A stretch of 22,472 nt of DNA from Methanosarcinales archaeon (lineage in GTDB: Archaea > Halobacteriota > Syntropharchaeia > Alkanophagales > Methanospirareceae), in contig JAODGR010000050.1 in NCBI GenBank assembly GCA_025464275.1, forward strand, positions 1 to 22,472. Reading direction: 5' to 3'. This document shows, piece by piece, positions 6,684 to 13,984 of this stretch (the stretch's first letter is position 1; each line of letters starts with the position of its first letter). The notes below the pieces were generated by a model. It saw only the letters and a program-made list of their open reading frames with translations, was not told the origin of the DNA and did no database searches. The position numbers and the translations under genes were made by a program.

Positions 6684-7751
6684 TCACAGGAGTTCGTAAA
6701 GTGTGTTCCTCCTCCTCGGCGTCCTCCCCGCATCCCTTATCAATCGCTCGAACTCTTCTGGACTCAGGTATTCACCTGCCGTTGAGCCGGATAATCGCGA
6801 GATGTTCTCCTCCATCAGAGTACCACCGAGGTCGTTCACGCCGAAGTATAGCATTCGCTGTGCATCTTCCACACCCAGCTTCACCCATGACGCCTGGATA
6901 TTCACGCAATAGGGATGGAGTATCACCCTTGCAAGTGCATGCACAATCGCATCCTCCTCAAAACCGATCGCACGCTTCACCATCCTCCCCAGTCTGTTAT
7001 TCTTACGCATGAACTTCAGGAGCACGAACTCGGTGAAGCCTCCTGTCTCCTTCTGCAGCTCCCTTATCCTGAAGATATGCCTTATCCTGTCCTCCCAGGA
7101 TTCTATGTGCCCGTACATGATGGTGGCAGTGGAAGGAATGCCTGAGCGGTGTGCAGTTCTTATTATCTCCTCCCATTTAGTGGTATTCAACTTCCGCGGA
7201 CATATTATCGCTCTTATGGAATCATCCAGAATCTCAGCAGCGGTGCCCGGAATGGAGCCCAAACCCGCTCTCTTCAACTCCTTCAGCACCTCCTCCTCGC
7301 TTAACCCCGAGTTCCTCGCCACGTGGTATATCTCCATCGGAGAGAATGCATGAATATGGACATTGAAATGTGATTTTATCGTCTCAACGAGTCTGCAATA
7401 GTCATCGAGTACGAGGTCAGGATGCAGACCCCCCTGAACGCAGATCTCCGTCGCCTCGTTCCTCACCGCCTCCTCCACCTTCTCCAGAACCGCATCCATA
7501 CCCAGTATATAACCCCGCGCTTTATCCGCCCTGAATGCACAGAACATGCAGTTCCCGACGCAGATATTCGTGAAATTTATGTTCCGGTTCACTACATAGG
7601 TGACAACATCACCCTTCGTCTCCTCCCGCAACATGTCCGCGATGTGAAAGAGTAGCGGGGGGTTATTCACCAGGAATAATGCATCTCCATACCCCACCCC
7701 TCCCTTCCTCACCCGCTCGTATAACTCATCCTCGTCAAATCCGTATCTCAT
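6684..7751 (-). CDS. cofH: F420 biosynthesis radical SAM enzyme (FO synthase subunit 2)
   Basis: CofH couples a tyrosine-derived 4-hydroxybenzyl group to 5-amino-6-ribitylaminouracil; with CofG it makes FO, the deazaflavin of coenzyme F420. The 355-residue protein has the radical SAM cluster motif C-x3-C-x2-C at Cys64, Cys68 and Cys71 in the context NINFTNICVGNCMFCAF. CVQGGLHPD follows at about 104-112, and the C-terminal signature GVNDLGGTLMEENISR is typical of CofH. The related menaquinone enzyme MqnC has a similar N-terminal motif, but the C-terminal signature and the F420 context favour CofH. ATG 7751 has only a weak AGGATAG site before it. It is the third gene of a leftward run; cofG is not in the window. 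Confidence 0.9.
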   Translation of the reverse strand: MRYGFDEDELYERVRKGGVGYGDALFLVNNPPLLFHIADMLREETKGDVVTYVVNRNINFTNICVGNCMFCAFRADKARGYILGMDAVLEKVEEAVRNEATEICVQGGLHPDLVLDDYCRLVETIKSHFNVHIHAFSPMEIYHVARNSGLSEEEVLKELKRAGLGSIPGTAAEILDDSIRAIICPRKLNTTKWEEIIRTAHRSGIPSTATIMYGHIESWEDRIRHIFRIRELQKETGGFTEFVLLKFMRKNNRLGRMVKRAIGFEEDAIVHALARVILHPYCVNIQASWVKLGVEDAQRMLYFGVNDLGGTLMEENISRLSGSTAGEYLSPEEFERLIRDAGRTPRRRNTLYELL

Positions 7752-7783
7752 CTATCCTGATTCTTACTAAATCGAGCCTACTT

Positions 7784-7801
7784 CTCTTTCTCTTTCTCTT
7801 T
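7784..7801. repeat. Intergenic hexamer repeat CTCTTT x3
   Basis: Three perfect CTCTTT units (GAAAGA-type purine tract on the transcribed strand) end exactly at the stop codon of the marker-2-like gene, between it and cofH. Confidence 0.8.
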
Positions 7802-8835
7802 CACTTGCTTATCTGTTTTATCCCCGTTATTATCTCCTGGTTGAGGTCAAACACCGTAGCCTTATCCGAGCCATCCCTTATCGTCAGCTTCCTGCTCGCA
7901 TCTATCTCACCCACCATGGAAGCGGTGATACCCGCGTCCTCGAATATATGGATACATTCGGTGGCACTCTCCTCATCCCTCACCGTCAGTATAAATCCCG
8001 TACCGGGGTACATCTTCAGCCAGTGTGCAATAGGGATGTGCAACTCCTCGGAATCGGGTCGCGGTATCTTCCCCAGCTCCACCTGTGCACCTGCACCGGA
8101 AGCCTCAAGTAGCATCCCCAGGGTGCCGAGTGTGCCGGGATTGCTTATGTCCTTACCGGCGGTTGCCAGCTTCTTCTCCCCTATCTCCACCATCGTATTT
8201 AATTGCCTCTTTATCGCTGCTGTCGACCGTTTTGTGGTGTTGTCCCATGCGAGGTTGTATTTCGGGTATATTCTACCATCGAGGTCTATTGCCACGACTA
8301 TCTTATCGCCGGGCGCAGCGCCGCTGGAGAATATCACATTATCTCGCCTCACCGTGCCCACTATACCCACATCAAGGGCATCATATGAGGTATCGGGGTG
8401 TAGATGCCCGCCCACCATCGGCACACCGAACTTCTTCACTCCATCCTGCATCCCCCTACCCAATTCCACACATACATCCTTCTTCTGGGTCGAGGTGAGA
8501 TTCACCATCGCCAGCGGAGTGCCACCCATCGCCGCTATGTCATTCACATTCACGAGCACTGCGCAATAACCCGCCCACCATGGGTCTGCACTCAGTAATT
8601 TACCCCATATACCATCTATTGCGAGCAAGACGAAGTTGTCATTGTCCACCATGAGCACTGCTGCATCCTCTCCGAAGCCCGCTATCGTCCTGCTACCCAC
8701 CTTATCCGCATTCCAGAGTGTCTTCACAAGGTCTCTTATACCCCTCTTCCGCTTCACACCCTCAAAGTTCCTCAAATCCTCTGCCAGGGACCTCAGATTC
8801 TCGTTCTCTCTCCTGTTCTCGCTCATGCCTTGCAT
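7801..8835 (-). CDS. AIR synthase-like ATP-binding protein, probable methanogenesis marker protein 2
   Basis: This 344-residue protein belongs to the PurM/SelD/ThiL/HypE superfamily. It has the ATP/Mg-binding GEDAAVL at 55-61, the acidic IDGIWGK at 73-79 and NVNDIAAMGG at 96-105, followed by the glycine-rich GGHLHPDTSYDALDVGIVGTV region. The IWGKLLSADPWWAGYCAVLVNVNDIAAMGG segment is, from memory, characteristic of methanogenesis marker 2, a protein restricted to organisms with methyl-coenzyme M reductase; the reaction is unknown. ATG 8835 has GAGGTGA 10 bases upstream and overlaps the preceding gene by 13 bases. An internal ATG 8826 would make a four-base ATGA overlap instead. The placement next to cofH suits a methanogenesis-type metabolism. 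Confidence 0.7.
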   Translation of the reverse strand: MQGMSENRRENENLRSLAEDLRNFEGVKRKRGIRDLVKTLWNADKVGSRTIAGFGEDAAVLMVDNDNFVLLAIDGIWGKLLSADPWWAGYCAVLVNVNDIAAMGGTPLAMVNLTSTQKKDVCVELGRGMQDGVKKFGVPMVGGHLHPDTSYDALDVGIVGTVRRDNVIFSSGAAPGDKIVVAIDLDGRIYPKYNLAWDNTTKRSTAAIKRQLNTMVEIGEKKLATAGKDISNPGTLGTLGMLLEASGAGAQVELGKIPRPDSEELHIPIAHWLKMYPGTGFILTVRDEESATECIHIFEDAGITASMVGEIDASRKLTIRDGSDKATVFDLNQEIITGIKQISK

Positions 8836-9650
8836 TTGTACTCTTTCACCTCTTCTATTATCTCCTTCACCTCTCCTATATCATTTATCCTGAAATCAGC
8901 AACCTCGAAGATCTCACCCGGTCTGTCCGCAGCCTCCTGCAGGCACAATACCGCTATATCCGATTCGCAAAACGCGAGATAGTCATTCCTGTCGTCACCT
9001 ACCATTACCACCCTGTATCTCTCCTTCAACCTCCTCACCAGCTCCCGCTTATCCTCCGGGGTCATCATGCCAAAGATGTTCTCAGGTGGTACTTCCGGCA
9101 GATAGATCGATATCTCCTCAGGTTCTATCCTGTCTCCCGATGCTATAAATATCGAACAGCCCATCTGATTCAATTCCCTCAGGAGCTGACGAGTACCGGG
9201 GAAGAGGTTTATACCGCCTGCAATTGCGTATCTTATCGCTTTATTCACCATATCCACGATCAATGCCACCCCTATTACCGGGAGGATGTCGCACTTCCTT
9301 AAAAACCACATCGCTTCGTGTATATCACCCACCCGGATGTGTTTATCATTCAAAACCGTCTCTATCACCTCCCCATCGTCTATCCCTTCTCTCTTATATA
9401 TCACTTTAGTTTCTATTTTCTTCTCCTTCATCACTTCTGATAGCAACTTCGTATCCGCTTCTCTCGCTAATGTCGCATCGTATCGCGTCTTTAATATCAC
9501 CATTGCACCCCTCTTCAGTCTATCGGTGCAGCTCAACCCCGATACCCTGCTCCGTTTTGTTATCCCCCTCTCAACATCCTTTATTATTCTAAACGGTGCA
9601 TACAGTACGCCTGCACCATCAAATACCACCGCTATATCCCTGTTTCTCAT
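8823..9650 (-). CDS. HAD-superfamily protein with DxA nucleophile motif
   Basis: A 275-residue haloacid-dehalogenase-fold protein. Motif I is VVFDGAGVLY with nucleophile Asp11; motif II is IFIASGD with Ser171; motif III is Lys201 in TPEDKREL; and motif IV is VGDDRND at 217-223, which resembles P-type ATPase and phosphatase HADs. Residue 13, two after the nucleophile, is Ala. Most HAD phosphatases have an Asp acid/base there, while phosphonoacetaldehyde hydrolase has Ala, so simple phosphatase activity is doubtful. A 130-residue cap lies between motifs I and II. It starts the unit with the marker-2-like gene and cofH and is translationally overlapped with the former. The function is not known. 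Confidence 0.75.
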   Translation of the reverse strand: MRNRDIAVVFDGAGVLYAPFRIIKDVERGITKRSRVSGLSCTDRLKRGAMVILKTRYDATLAREADTKLLSEVMKEKKIETKVIYKREGIDDGEVIETVLNDKHIRVGDIHEAMWFLRKCDILPVIGVALIVDMVNKAIRYAIAGGINLFPGTRQLLRELNQMGCSIFIASGDRIEPEEISIYLPEVPPENIFGMMTPEDKRELVRRLKERYRVVMVGDDRNDYLAFCESDIAVLCLQEAADRPGEIFEVADFRINDIGEVKEIIEEVKEYKCKA

Positions 9651-9671
9651 TCCTACCTATTGTATATCTGC

Positions 9672-9694
9672 ACTTATTAATCTTTTTTATTATC
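9672..9694. promoter_or_regulatory. AT-rich divergent promoter region between the HAD gene and mcm
   Basis: The 70-base spacer holds TTATTAAT (about 9674-9681), suitably placed for rightward mcm transcription starting near 9704. It also holds ATAATAAAAAAG on the minus strand (about 9682-9693), suitably placed for the leftward HAD unit starting near 9661. Both assignments rest on spacing. Confidence 0.4.
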
Positions 9695-9720
9695 ATAACA
9701 GGAGAGGGGTGAGATAAGAG

Positions 9721-11826
9721 ATGGTTCAGGATATGGTGACAGAGAGGTGGGAGGGCTTTCTGAAGCGATATTACTGGGATGAGCTTGTAGAACTCTCGAA
9801 TCTCTATCCAGAGAAGCGGAGTCTGCTCGTTAAATTCTCTGACATGGACCTTTACGACCCTGCCCTCGCGGATATGGTGCTGGAGAGCCCGGACATCGCG
9901 ATTGGCGAGGCGACGAGGGCTTTGAGGGCTATTGATACCCCCACGGGAATCACTCTCGATGCGGCAAACTTCCGCATAATAAAGGTACCGAGGCGGGTGA
10001 AGATACGCGATATCAGGAGTGAGGATACAGGTAAGCTCGTGAGCATCGAGGGGCTGGTGACGAAAGCCACGGAAGTGCGCCCGAAGATAGTGGATGCGGT
10101 ATTTGAATGCCCATTCTGCCACCATGTCTTCTCTGTGGAGCAGAGCGGGCGGCAGTTCAGAGAGCCTGCGGAATGTGAGCAGGCGAGTGGCGGGTGTGGT
10201 AGAAGGGCACAGCATTTCAAACTCCTGGTCGAGCAGTGTAAATTCGCGAATGCGCAGAAGATTCGGCTGCAGGAGTTGCCGGAGGAGCTACGGGGTGGTG
10301 AACTGCCACAGGCGATCGATGTGTATCTCGAGGATGACCTCACCGGTCTCGTATCCCCGGGCGACCGTATCATCATTACCGGCATTCTCAGGTCTTATCA
10401 GAGGACCACCAGATTCGGTAAGACCCCTTTCTTTGATGTCTATCTGGATGGCAATTCACTGGAGCTGAAGGAGGAGGAGTTCGAGGAGATAAAGATAACC
10501 GAGGAGGACGAGCGCAGGATAATGGAGCTGAAGAACGAGCCGGACATCTACGAGAAGCTGATAAAGAGCATTTCTCCATCCATCTACGGCTATGAGGAGA
10601 TAAAAGAGGCAATGATTCTGCAGTTATTCGCGGGTGTGCCGAAGGAGCTACCGGATGGTACACGGGTGCGTGGGGATGTGCACATCCTCCTCGTCGGTGA
10701 CCCCGGAGTGGCTAAGAGCCAGTTACTGACCTATCTTGTGAAATTAGCGCCGAGGGGTCTTTACACCGGGGGTAAGAGCAGTACCTCCGCCGGGCTGACC
10801 GCGGCGGCGGTAAAGGATGAATTCGGTGAGGGGCGATGGACCTTAGAGGCTGGTGCGCTGGTACTTGCAGATAAGGGAATCGCAGCGGTGGATGAGATAG
10901 ACAAGATGAGGAAGGAGGACAGGGATGCACTCCACGAGGCGATGGAGCAGCAGACGGTATCAGTGGCAAAAGCGGGCATAATGGCGCGTTTGAACTCCCG
11001 CTGCGGACTGTTAGCAGCTGCGAATCCCAAATTCGGGCGATTTGACAAGTACACGCCCATTGCGGAGCAGATAAACATGCCACCCACACTGCTATCCCGG
11101 TTTGACCTCATCTTCACCATGATGGACAGACCGAATGAGGAGATGGACACGAAGACTGCCGAACACATCCTCGACACACACTATGCAGGCGAGTTACTTG
11201 CAAGGCTTAAGAATCTCGGTAAGCTGGATACGGATGAGAGGGAGCGTTTTGAGCACACGGTGGCGGCTCTGGAACCACCCATCGAAGCTGACCTCCTGCG
11301 GAAATACGTGGCATGGAGCAAGAGGAATGTATTCCCGGTGATGACGGAAGGAGCGAGGAGGCGATTCCTCGACTTCTATATCGGACTCCGCAGCCAGGGT
11401 TATGAGGATGAGGATGCTCCCATACCCGTGACTGCGCGTCAGTTAGAGGCGCTGATTCGACTCGGTGAGGCAAGAGCGAGGGCGCGATTGAGCGATAAGA
11501 TAACCGAGGAGGATGCTGAACGGGTGATCAATGTGGTCAATTACTGCCTGAAACGGGTATTCGTGGACCCCGAGACCGGGAGGCTGGATACCGACTGGGT
11601 GACTGTGGGGATAACGAAGACCAGGAGAGACCGCGCAAGGTCGATAAGGGAGATAATAAAGGACCTGGAACGTGAATACGGAGAGGAAGTGCCACTGGAC
11701 GAGGTACTCGACCTGGCGGAGGAGGAGGGGATGGAGCGCGAGAAGGCGGAGGAGATAATAGACGTGATGAAGCGTGACGGTATCCTGTTCTCACCCTCAA
11801 GTGGCGTTATCAAGTTTGTGAGGTAG
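9721..11826 (+). CDS. mcm: Replicative DNA helicase MCM
   Basis: MCM forms the hexameric 3'-5' helicase of the archaeal replication fork. The 701-residue protein has an N-terminal domain with a C4 zinc finger (Cys130, Cys133, Cys152, Cys159) and the OB fold. The AAA+ core has Walker A GDPGVAKS at 326-333, Walker B AAVDEIDKM with DEID at 391-394, sensor 1 AAANPKFG and the arginine finger LLSRFDLIF. A C-terminal helical/winged-helix part ends in ILFSPSSGVIKFVR. It is full length with all catalytic residues. AGAGGGGTGAG ends 8 bases before ATG 9721. The 3' end overlaps the convergent DUF35 gene by 17 bases. Confidence 0.97.
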   Translation: MVQDMVTERWEGFLKRYYWDELVELSNLYPEKRSLLVKFSDMDLYDPALADMVLESPDIAIGEATRALRAIDTPTGITLDAANFRIIKVPRRVKIRDIRSEDTGKLVSIEGLVTKATEVRPKIVDAVFECPFCHHVFSVEQSGRQFREPAECEQASGGCGRRAQHFKLLVEQCKFANAQKIRLQELPEELRGGELPQAIDVYLEDDLTGLVSPGDRIIITGILRSYQRTTRFGKTPFFDVYLDGNSLELKEEEFEEIKITEEDERRIMELKNEPDIYEKLIKSISPSIYGYEEIKEAMILQLFAGVPKELPDGTRVRGDVHILLVGDPGVAKSQLLTYLVKLAPRGLYTGGKSSTSAGLTAAAVKDEFGEGRWTLEAGALVLADKGIAAVDEIDKMRKEDRDALHEAMEQQTVSVAKAGIMARLNSRCGLLAAANPKFGRFDKYTPIAEQINMPPTLLSRFDLIFTMMDRPNEEMDTKTAEHILDTHYAGELLARLKNLGKLDTDERERFEHTVAALEPPIEADLLRKYVAWSKRNVFPVMTEGARRRFLDFYIGLRSQGYEDEDAPIPVTARQLEALIRLGEARARARLSDKITEEDAERVINVVNYCLKRVFVDPETGRLDTDWVTVGITKTRRDRARSIREIIKDLEREYGEEVPLDEVLDLAEEEGMEREKAEEIIDVMKRDGILFSPSSGVIKFVR

Positions 11827-12247
11827 GAGTGGCAGAGGCGCTGGGAGAGGCGGCATCAGCAGGCACGAACTTGGTACCGTAATAGATTATCCCCTCCTCT
11901 CCTTCTTCACCCAATCGCCTGAATACTGCACGAACACGCATCCCCACATGTATCTGCTCAGGCTCGCATATCACCTCAGAGAGTAACTGAGGACCTTCGT
12001 CAAGTCTGATTATCGCCAGTGTATAGGGAATCTGCCTGCTCCTGTTCCCTGGAGCTTGATGTACTATCGTGTACGTGACCACCTCACCCGTGCCCTTGAA
12101 TTGGTAGGGCACGACCTCGCCGCTTCGCCTGCACTTCGGGCATAGAGCCCGGGGCGGGAAGAAGAAACTACCACAGTTCAGGCACCGCGTGCCCTCAAGG
12201 TTATACCGCGCTGCCTGTTCTCGCCAGAATTTCGCCGTTGACGCCAT
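11810..12247 (-). CDS. DUF35 Zn-ribbon/OB-fold protein
   Basis: A 145-residue protein with the DUF35 layout: an N-terminal helix (AKFWREQAARYNLEG), a rubredoxin-like zinc ribbon with Cys22, Cys25, Cys36 and Cys39, and an OB fold (GTGEVVTYTIVHQAP, then VGMRVRAVF). In archaea such proteins bridge acetoacetyl-CoA thiolase and HMG-CoA synthase at the start of the mevalonate pathway, or bind acyl-CoA with other thiolases. Neither partner gene is nearby, so the partner cannot be assigned. The C terminus is a low-complexity Ser/Ala/Thr/Pro tail (SPSASATPTSQT). ATG 12247 follows GAGGAGAG directly. Confidence 0.85.
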   Translation of the reverse strand: MASTAKFWREQAARYNLEGTRCLNCGSFFFPPRALCPKCRRSGEVVPYQFKGTGEVVTYTIVHQAPGNRSRQIPYTLAIIRLDEGPQLLSEVICEPEQIHVGMRVRAVFRRLGEEGEEGIIYYGTKFVPADAASPSASATPTSQT

Positions 12248-12296
12248 CTCTCCTCACTTCACTCACACTTAACTGTACTCTGTACTTTGAAATAGC

Positions 12297-13388
12297 TCAC
12301 CACCTATATAAATGCTGATATCTCACCATCAATTCCTCAATGTGGACCATCCCGTTGAAGGACCTGCAAAGCCTGTAATCTGCATCGCCTGCATACATCA
12401 TAGCCCGGGCTAACCTCTTCATTCCCAGCCTCGAACCCTCTGCTCTGACTCCTCGGTCTATCATCACCTCATGTATCGCCGCCATGAGCTCGCTGCCACT
12501 CCTCTTCTCATCCCACATCAGTCCCTTCAGGGTGGTCCTAAGTGCATCATAGCGCCCGGAAAGTGCTTTGTCTATCAAATCCGCTGCTTCAGCACTGATA
12601 CTCACCCTTCGCACCTCCCGCATCACTTCTTCTATCTCTTTACTCCCGATCCGTATGGGTGTGGATGTGGGTCCAGATGGAGATGCGGAGGCAGATGCGG
12701 ATATGGATGCAGATGCCGCTTCCATTATCGTGATGGCGAGCCCGAGGTCGGTATGTGCGTACCGCTTCAGCGTCTCCAAGCCCTGCTCTGTAAGTTCCAG
12801 GCACTCATGCCTGGCGATTCGCTTCAATACGCTGTCCATTGCCCCGCTCTTATCCAGAGGCTGGAAGTGGAGGTTCAGACACCTCGACCTCAACCCGGGT
12901 ATTACAGGTGCGGGTTTCGTGGTGATGAACACGAATCTGCTTGTCCGACTGCTCCGTTCCATAATTCTCCTCAGCGCCTGCTGCGCATCCACCGGCAACG
13001 CGTCTGCATTGCAGAAGACCATCAACCTGAATGGGGCATTTATAGGTGCCAGTGCTGCATACTCCCTTATCATACCCTTGAAGATGTCCATCGCAGATTT
13101 GTGCTCGTCATAGTAAGCTCTGAATCTCATGTCATCACGTAGCCACCTCTTCCGCTGCTCACTAAAATTGTGGCATTCCATGAGAACCAGGTTATCCTCC
13201 CAGGAGTGAGAGCCATAGAGTTCAGAAGCCAGAGCTAATACAGCGGATGTCTTACCCACACCCTCTGGACCCCATAGCAGCAGATTAGGCAGCTGTTTAC
13301 GCTTACTAAAACTCACCAGCCTCTTTACCACCTCACTCTGCCCTTCTATCTCCCTCAGGCTCCTGGGTCTGTACTTCTCAATCCACAT
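12297..13388 (-). CDS. Replication factor C small-subunit paralogue with degenerate ATPase site
   Basis: A 363-residue clamp-loader-type AAA+ protein. It begins WIEKYRPRSLREIEGQ as RFC subunits do, has Walker A GPEGVGKT at 40-47, the DAQQALRRIME helix at 134-144 and the trans-acting SRC motif (168-170). The Walker B position reads CNAD (126-129) where active subunits have DEAD. The sensor 1 Asn is replaced (TTKPAP), and the sensor 2 Arg region reads DLGLAIT. It should therefore bind but hardly hydrolyse ATP, while offering its arginine finger to a neighbour. Archaea with several RFC small subunits (for example Methanosarcina) carry such paralogues. A Ser/Ala repeat (226-236) interrupts the region before the collar domain. 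ATG 13388 overlaps the preceding stop by 11 bases. Confidence 0.85.
   Translation of the reverse strand: MWIEKYRPRSLREIEGQSEVVKRLVSFSKRKQLPNLLLWGPEGVGKTSAVLALASELYGSHSWEDNLVLMECHNFSEQRKRWLRDDMRFRAYYDEHKSAMDIFKGMIREYAALAPINAPFRLMVFCNADALPVDAQQALRRIMERSSRTSRFVFITTKPAPVIPGLRSRCLNLHFQPLDKSGAMDSVLKRIARHECLELTEQGLETLKRYAHTDLGLAITIMEAASASISASASASPSGPTSTPIRIGSKEIEEVMREVRRVSISAEAADLIDKALSGRYDALRTTLKGLMWDEKRSGSELMAAIHEVMIDRGVRAEGSRLGMKRLARAMMYAGDADYRLCRSFNGMVHIEELMVRYQHLYRW
12303..12312 (-). promoter_or_regulatory. Candidate TATA box for the DUF35 gene
   Basis: TTTATATAGG on the minus strand lies within the last codons of the RFC-like gene. A start about 26 bases on (near 12281) would leave a 34-base leader before the DUF35 ATG, so this gene may be transcribed separately from its upstream neighbour. 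Confidence 0.35.
12664..12713. repeat. In-frame Ser-Ala/Ser-Pro hexamer repeat inside the RFC-like gene
   Basis: Alternating Ala and Ser codons (ASASISASASASPSGPTSTP) form a GATGCAGATGCGGATATG-type hexamer repeat at the junction of the AAA+ and collar domains. Confidence 0.8.
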
Positions 13389-13947
13389 TATTTCTTTCTC
13401 TATTCAGCTCCAGCTCCAGCTCCAGTTCCACTATCTCCACTCTCAAATCCAGACTATCCGGGTCCAGATATAGAGTGAGCGCCTGTGGTGCTAATAAGGG
13501 CTCAGCCACCCCACTTACCAGTCTTAACAGTGCAATCATCTGAAAAGAGCGAGCAATGAGACCCAATACAGGCGATGGAGGATAAGAGCCGGCAGGGAAG
13601 ACCAGCTCATCAAATGGGATGCCATCCGGCAGTATCGTGGTGACAACGGGGTATGTGATGAAGGGCATGCCAAGTTCAGACGCGGCTCTCGCAACTTCTC
13701 GCTGCTCCTCATATCCATAGCCCCCTATTACCACGTCACTTCCACTCAATAACCGTTTAAGCGCAACCAACCCTGCTACTGATGATACTCCATTGGAGAG
13801 CGGGGTAGCAGATATTGCCCTCACTTCCTTCAATCTGTAGCTCCTCAATAATTCCACCATCACACCTTCCCGCCTATCCATTACGCTCACCTTCAACCTC
13901 CTCAGGTTCGCCTCCAGTCTCTGGCTTCTGCGCCCTGCATCAGGCAT
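13378..13947 (-). CDS. Degenerate ThiF/MoeB/E1-like protein
   Basis: This 189-residue protein resembles the E1-like (ThiF/HesA/MoeB) fold without its catalytic parts. Its segment RLKVSVMDRREGVMVELLRSYRLKEVRAI aligns by eye with the first Rossmann strand-loop-helix of ThiF, but the ATP-binding glycine loop is replaced by DRREGV. SDVVIGGYG follows where E1 proteins have DVVIDGTDN. The tail PSPVLGLIARSFQMIALLRLVSGVAEPL matches the conserved C-terminal helix of the family. No catalytic Cys or zinc cysteines are present. The frame is open far upstream, but that part is antisense to aroC, so ATG 13947 is used. It ends in an ELELELELN repeat and overlaps the RFC-like start by 11 bases. Confidence 0.6.
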   Translation of the reverse strand: MPDAGRRSQRLEANLRRLKVSVMDRREGVMVELLRSYRLKEVRAISATPLSNGVSSVAGLVALKRLLSGSDVVIGGYGYEEQREVARAASELGMPFITYPVVTTILPDGIPFDELVFPAGSYPPSPVLGLIARSFQMIALLRLVSGVAEPLLAPQALTLYLDPDSLDLRVEIVELELELELNRERNNVD

Positions 13948-13953
13948 TTTCAG

Positions 13954-13980
13954 TTTTAAATAGCCGTGGTGACATAAAAC
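13954..13980. promoter_or_regulatory. Back-to-back TATA boxes for aroC (+) and the ThiF-like gene (-)
   Basis: TTTTAAATA (13954-13962) is centred 27 bases before the aroC ATG at 13985, the spacing of a leaderless transcript. GTTTTAT on the minus strand (13974-13980) is centred about 30 bases before the ATG at 13947. The two core promoters thus fit into a 37-base spacer. GGTGA at 13968-13972 could alternatively act as a distant ribosome binding site for aroC. Confidence 0.55.
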
Positions 13981-13984
13981 ATCT

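Noticed and set aside
6684..7751. MqnC or MqnE of the futalosine menaquinone pathway
   Set aside because: The cluster-binding motif is shared, but the C-terminal GVNDLGGTLMEENISR signature and the F420-using context fit CofH better.
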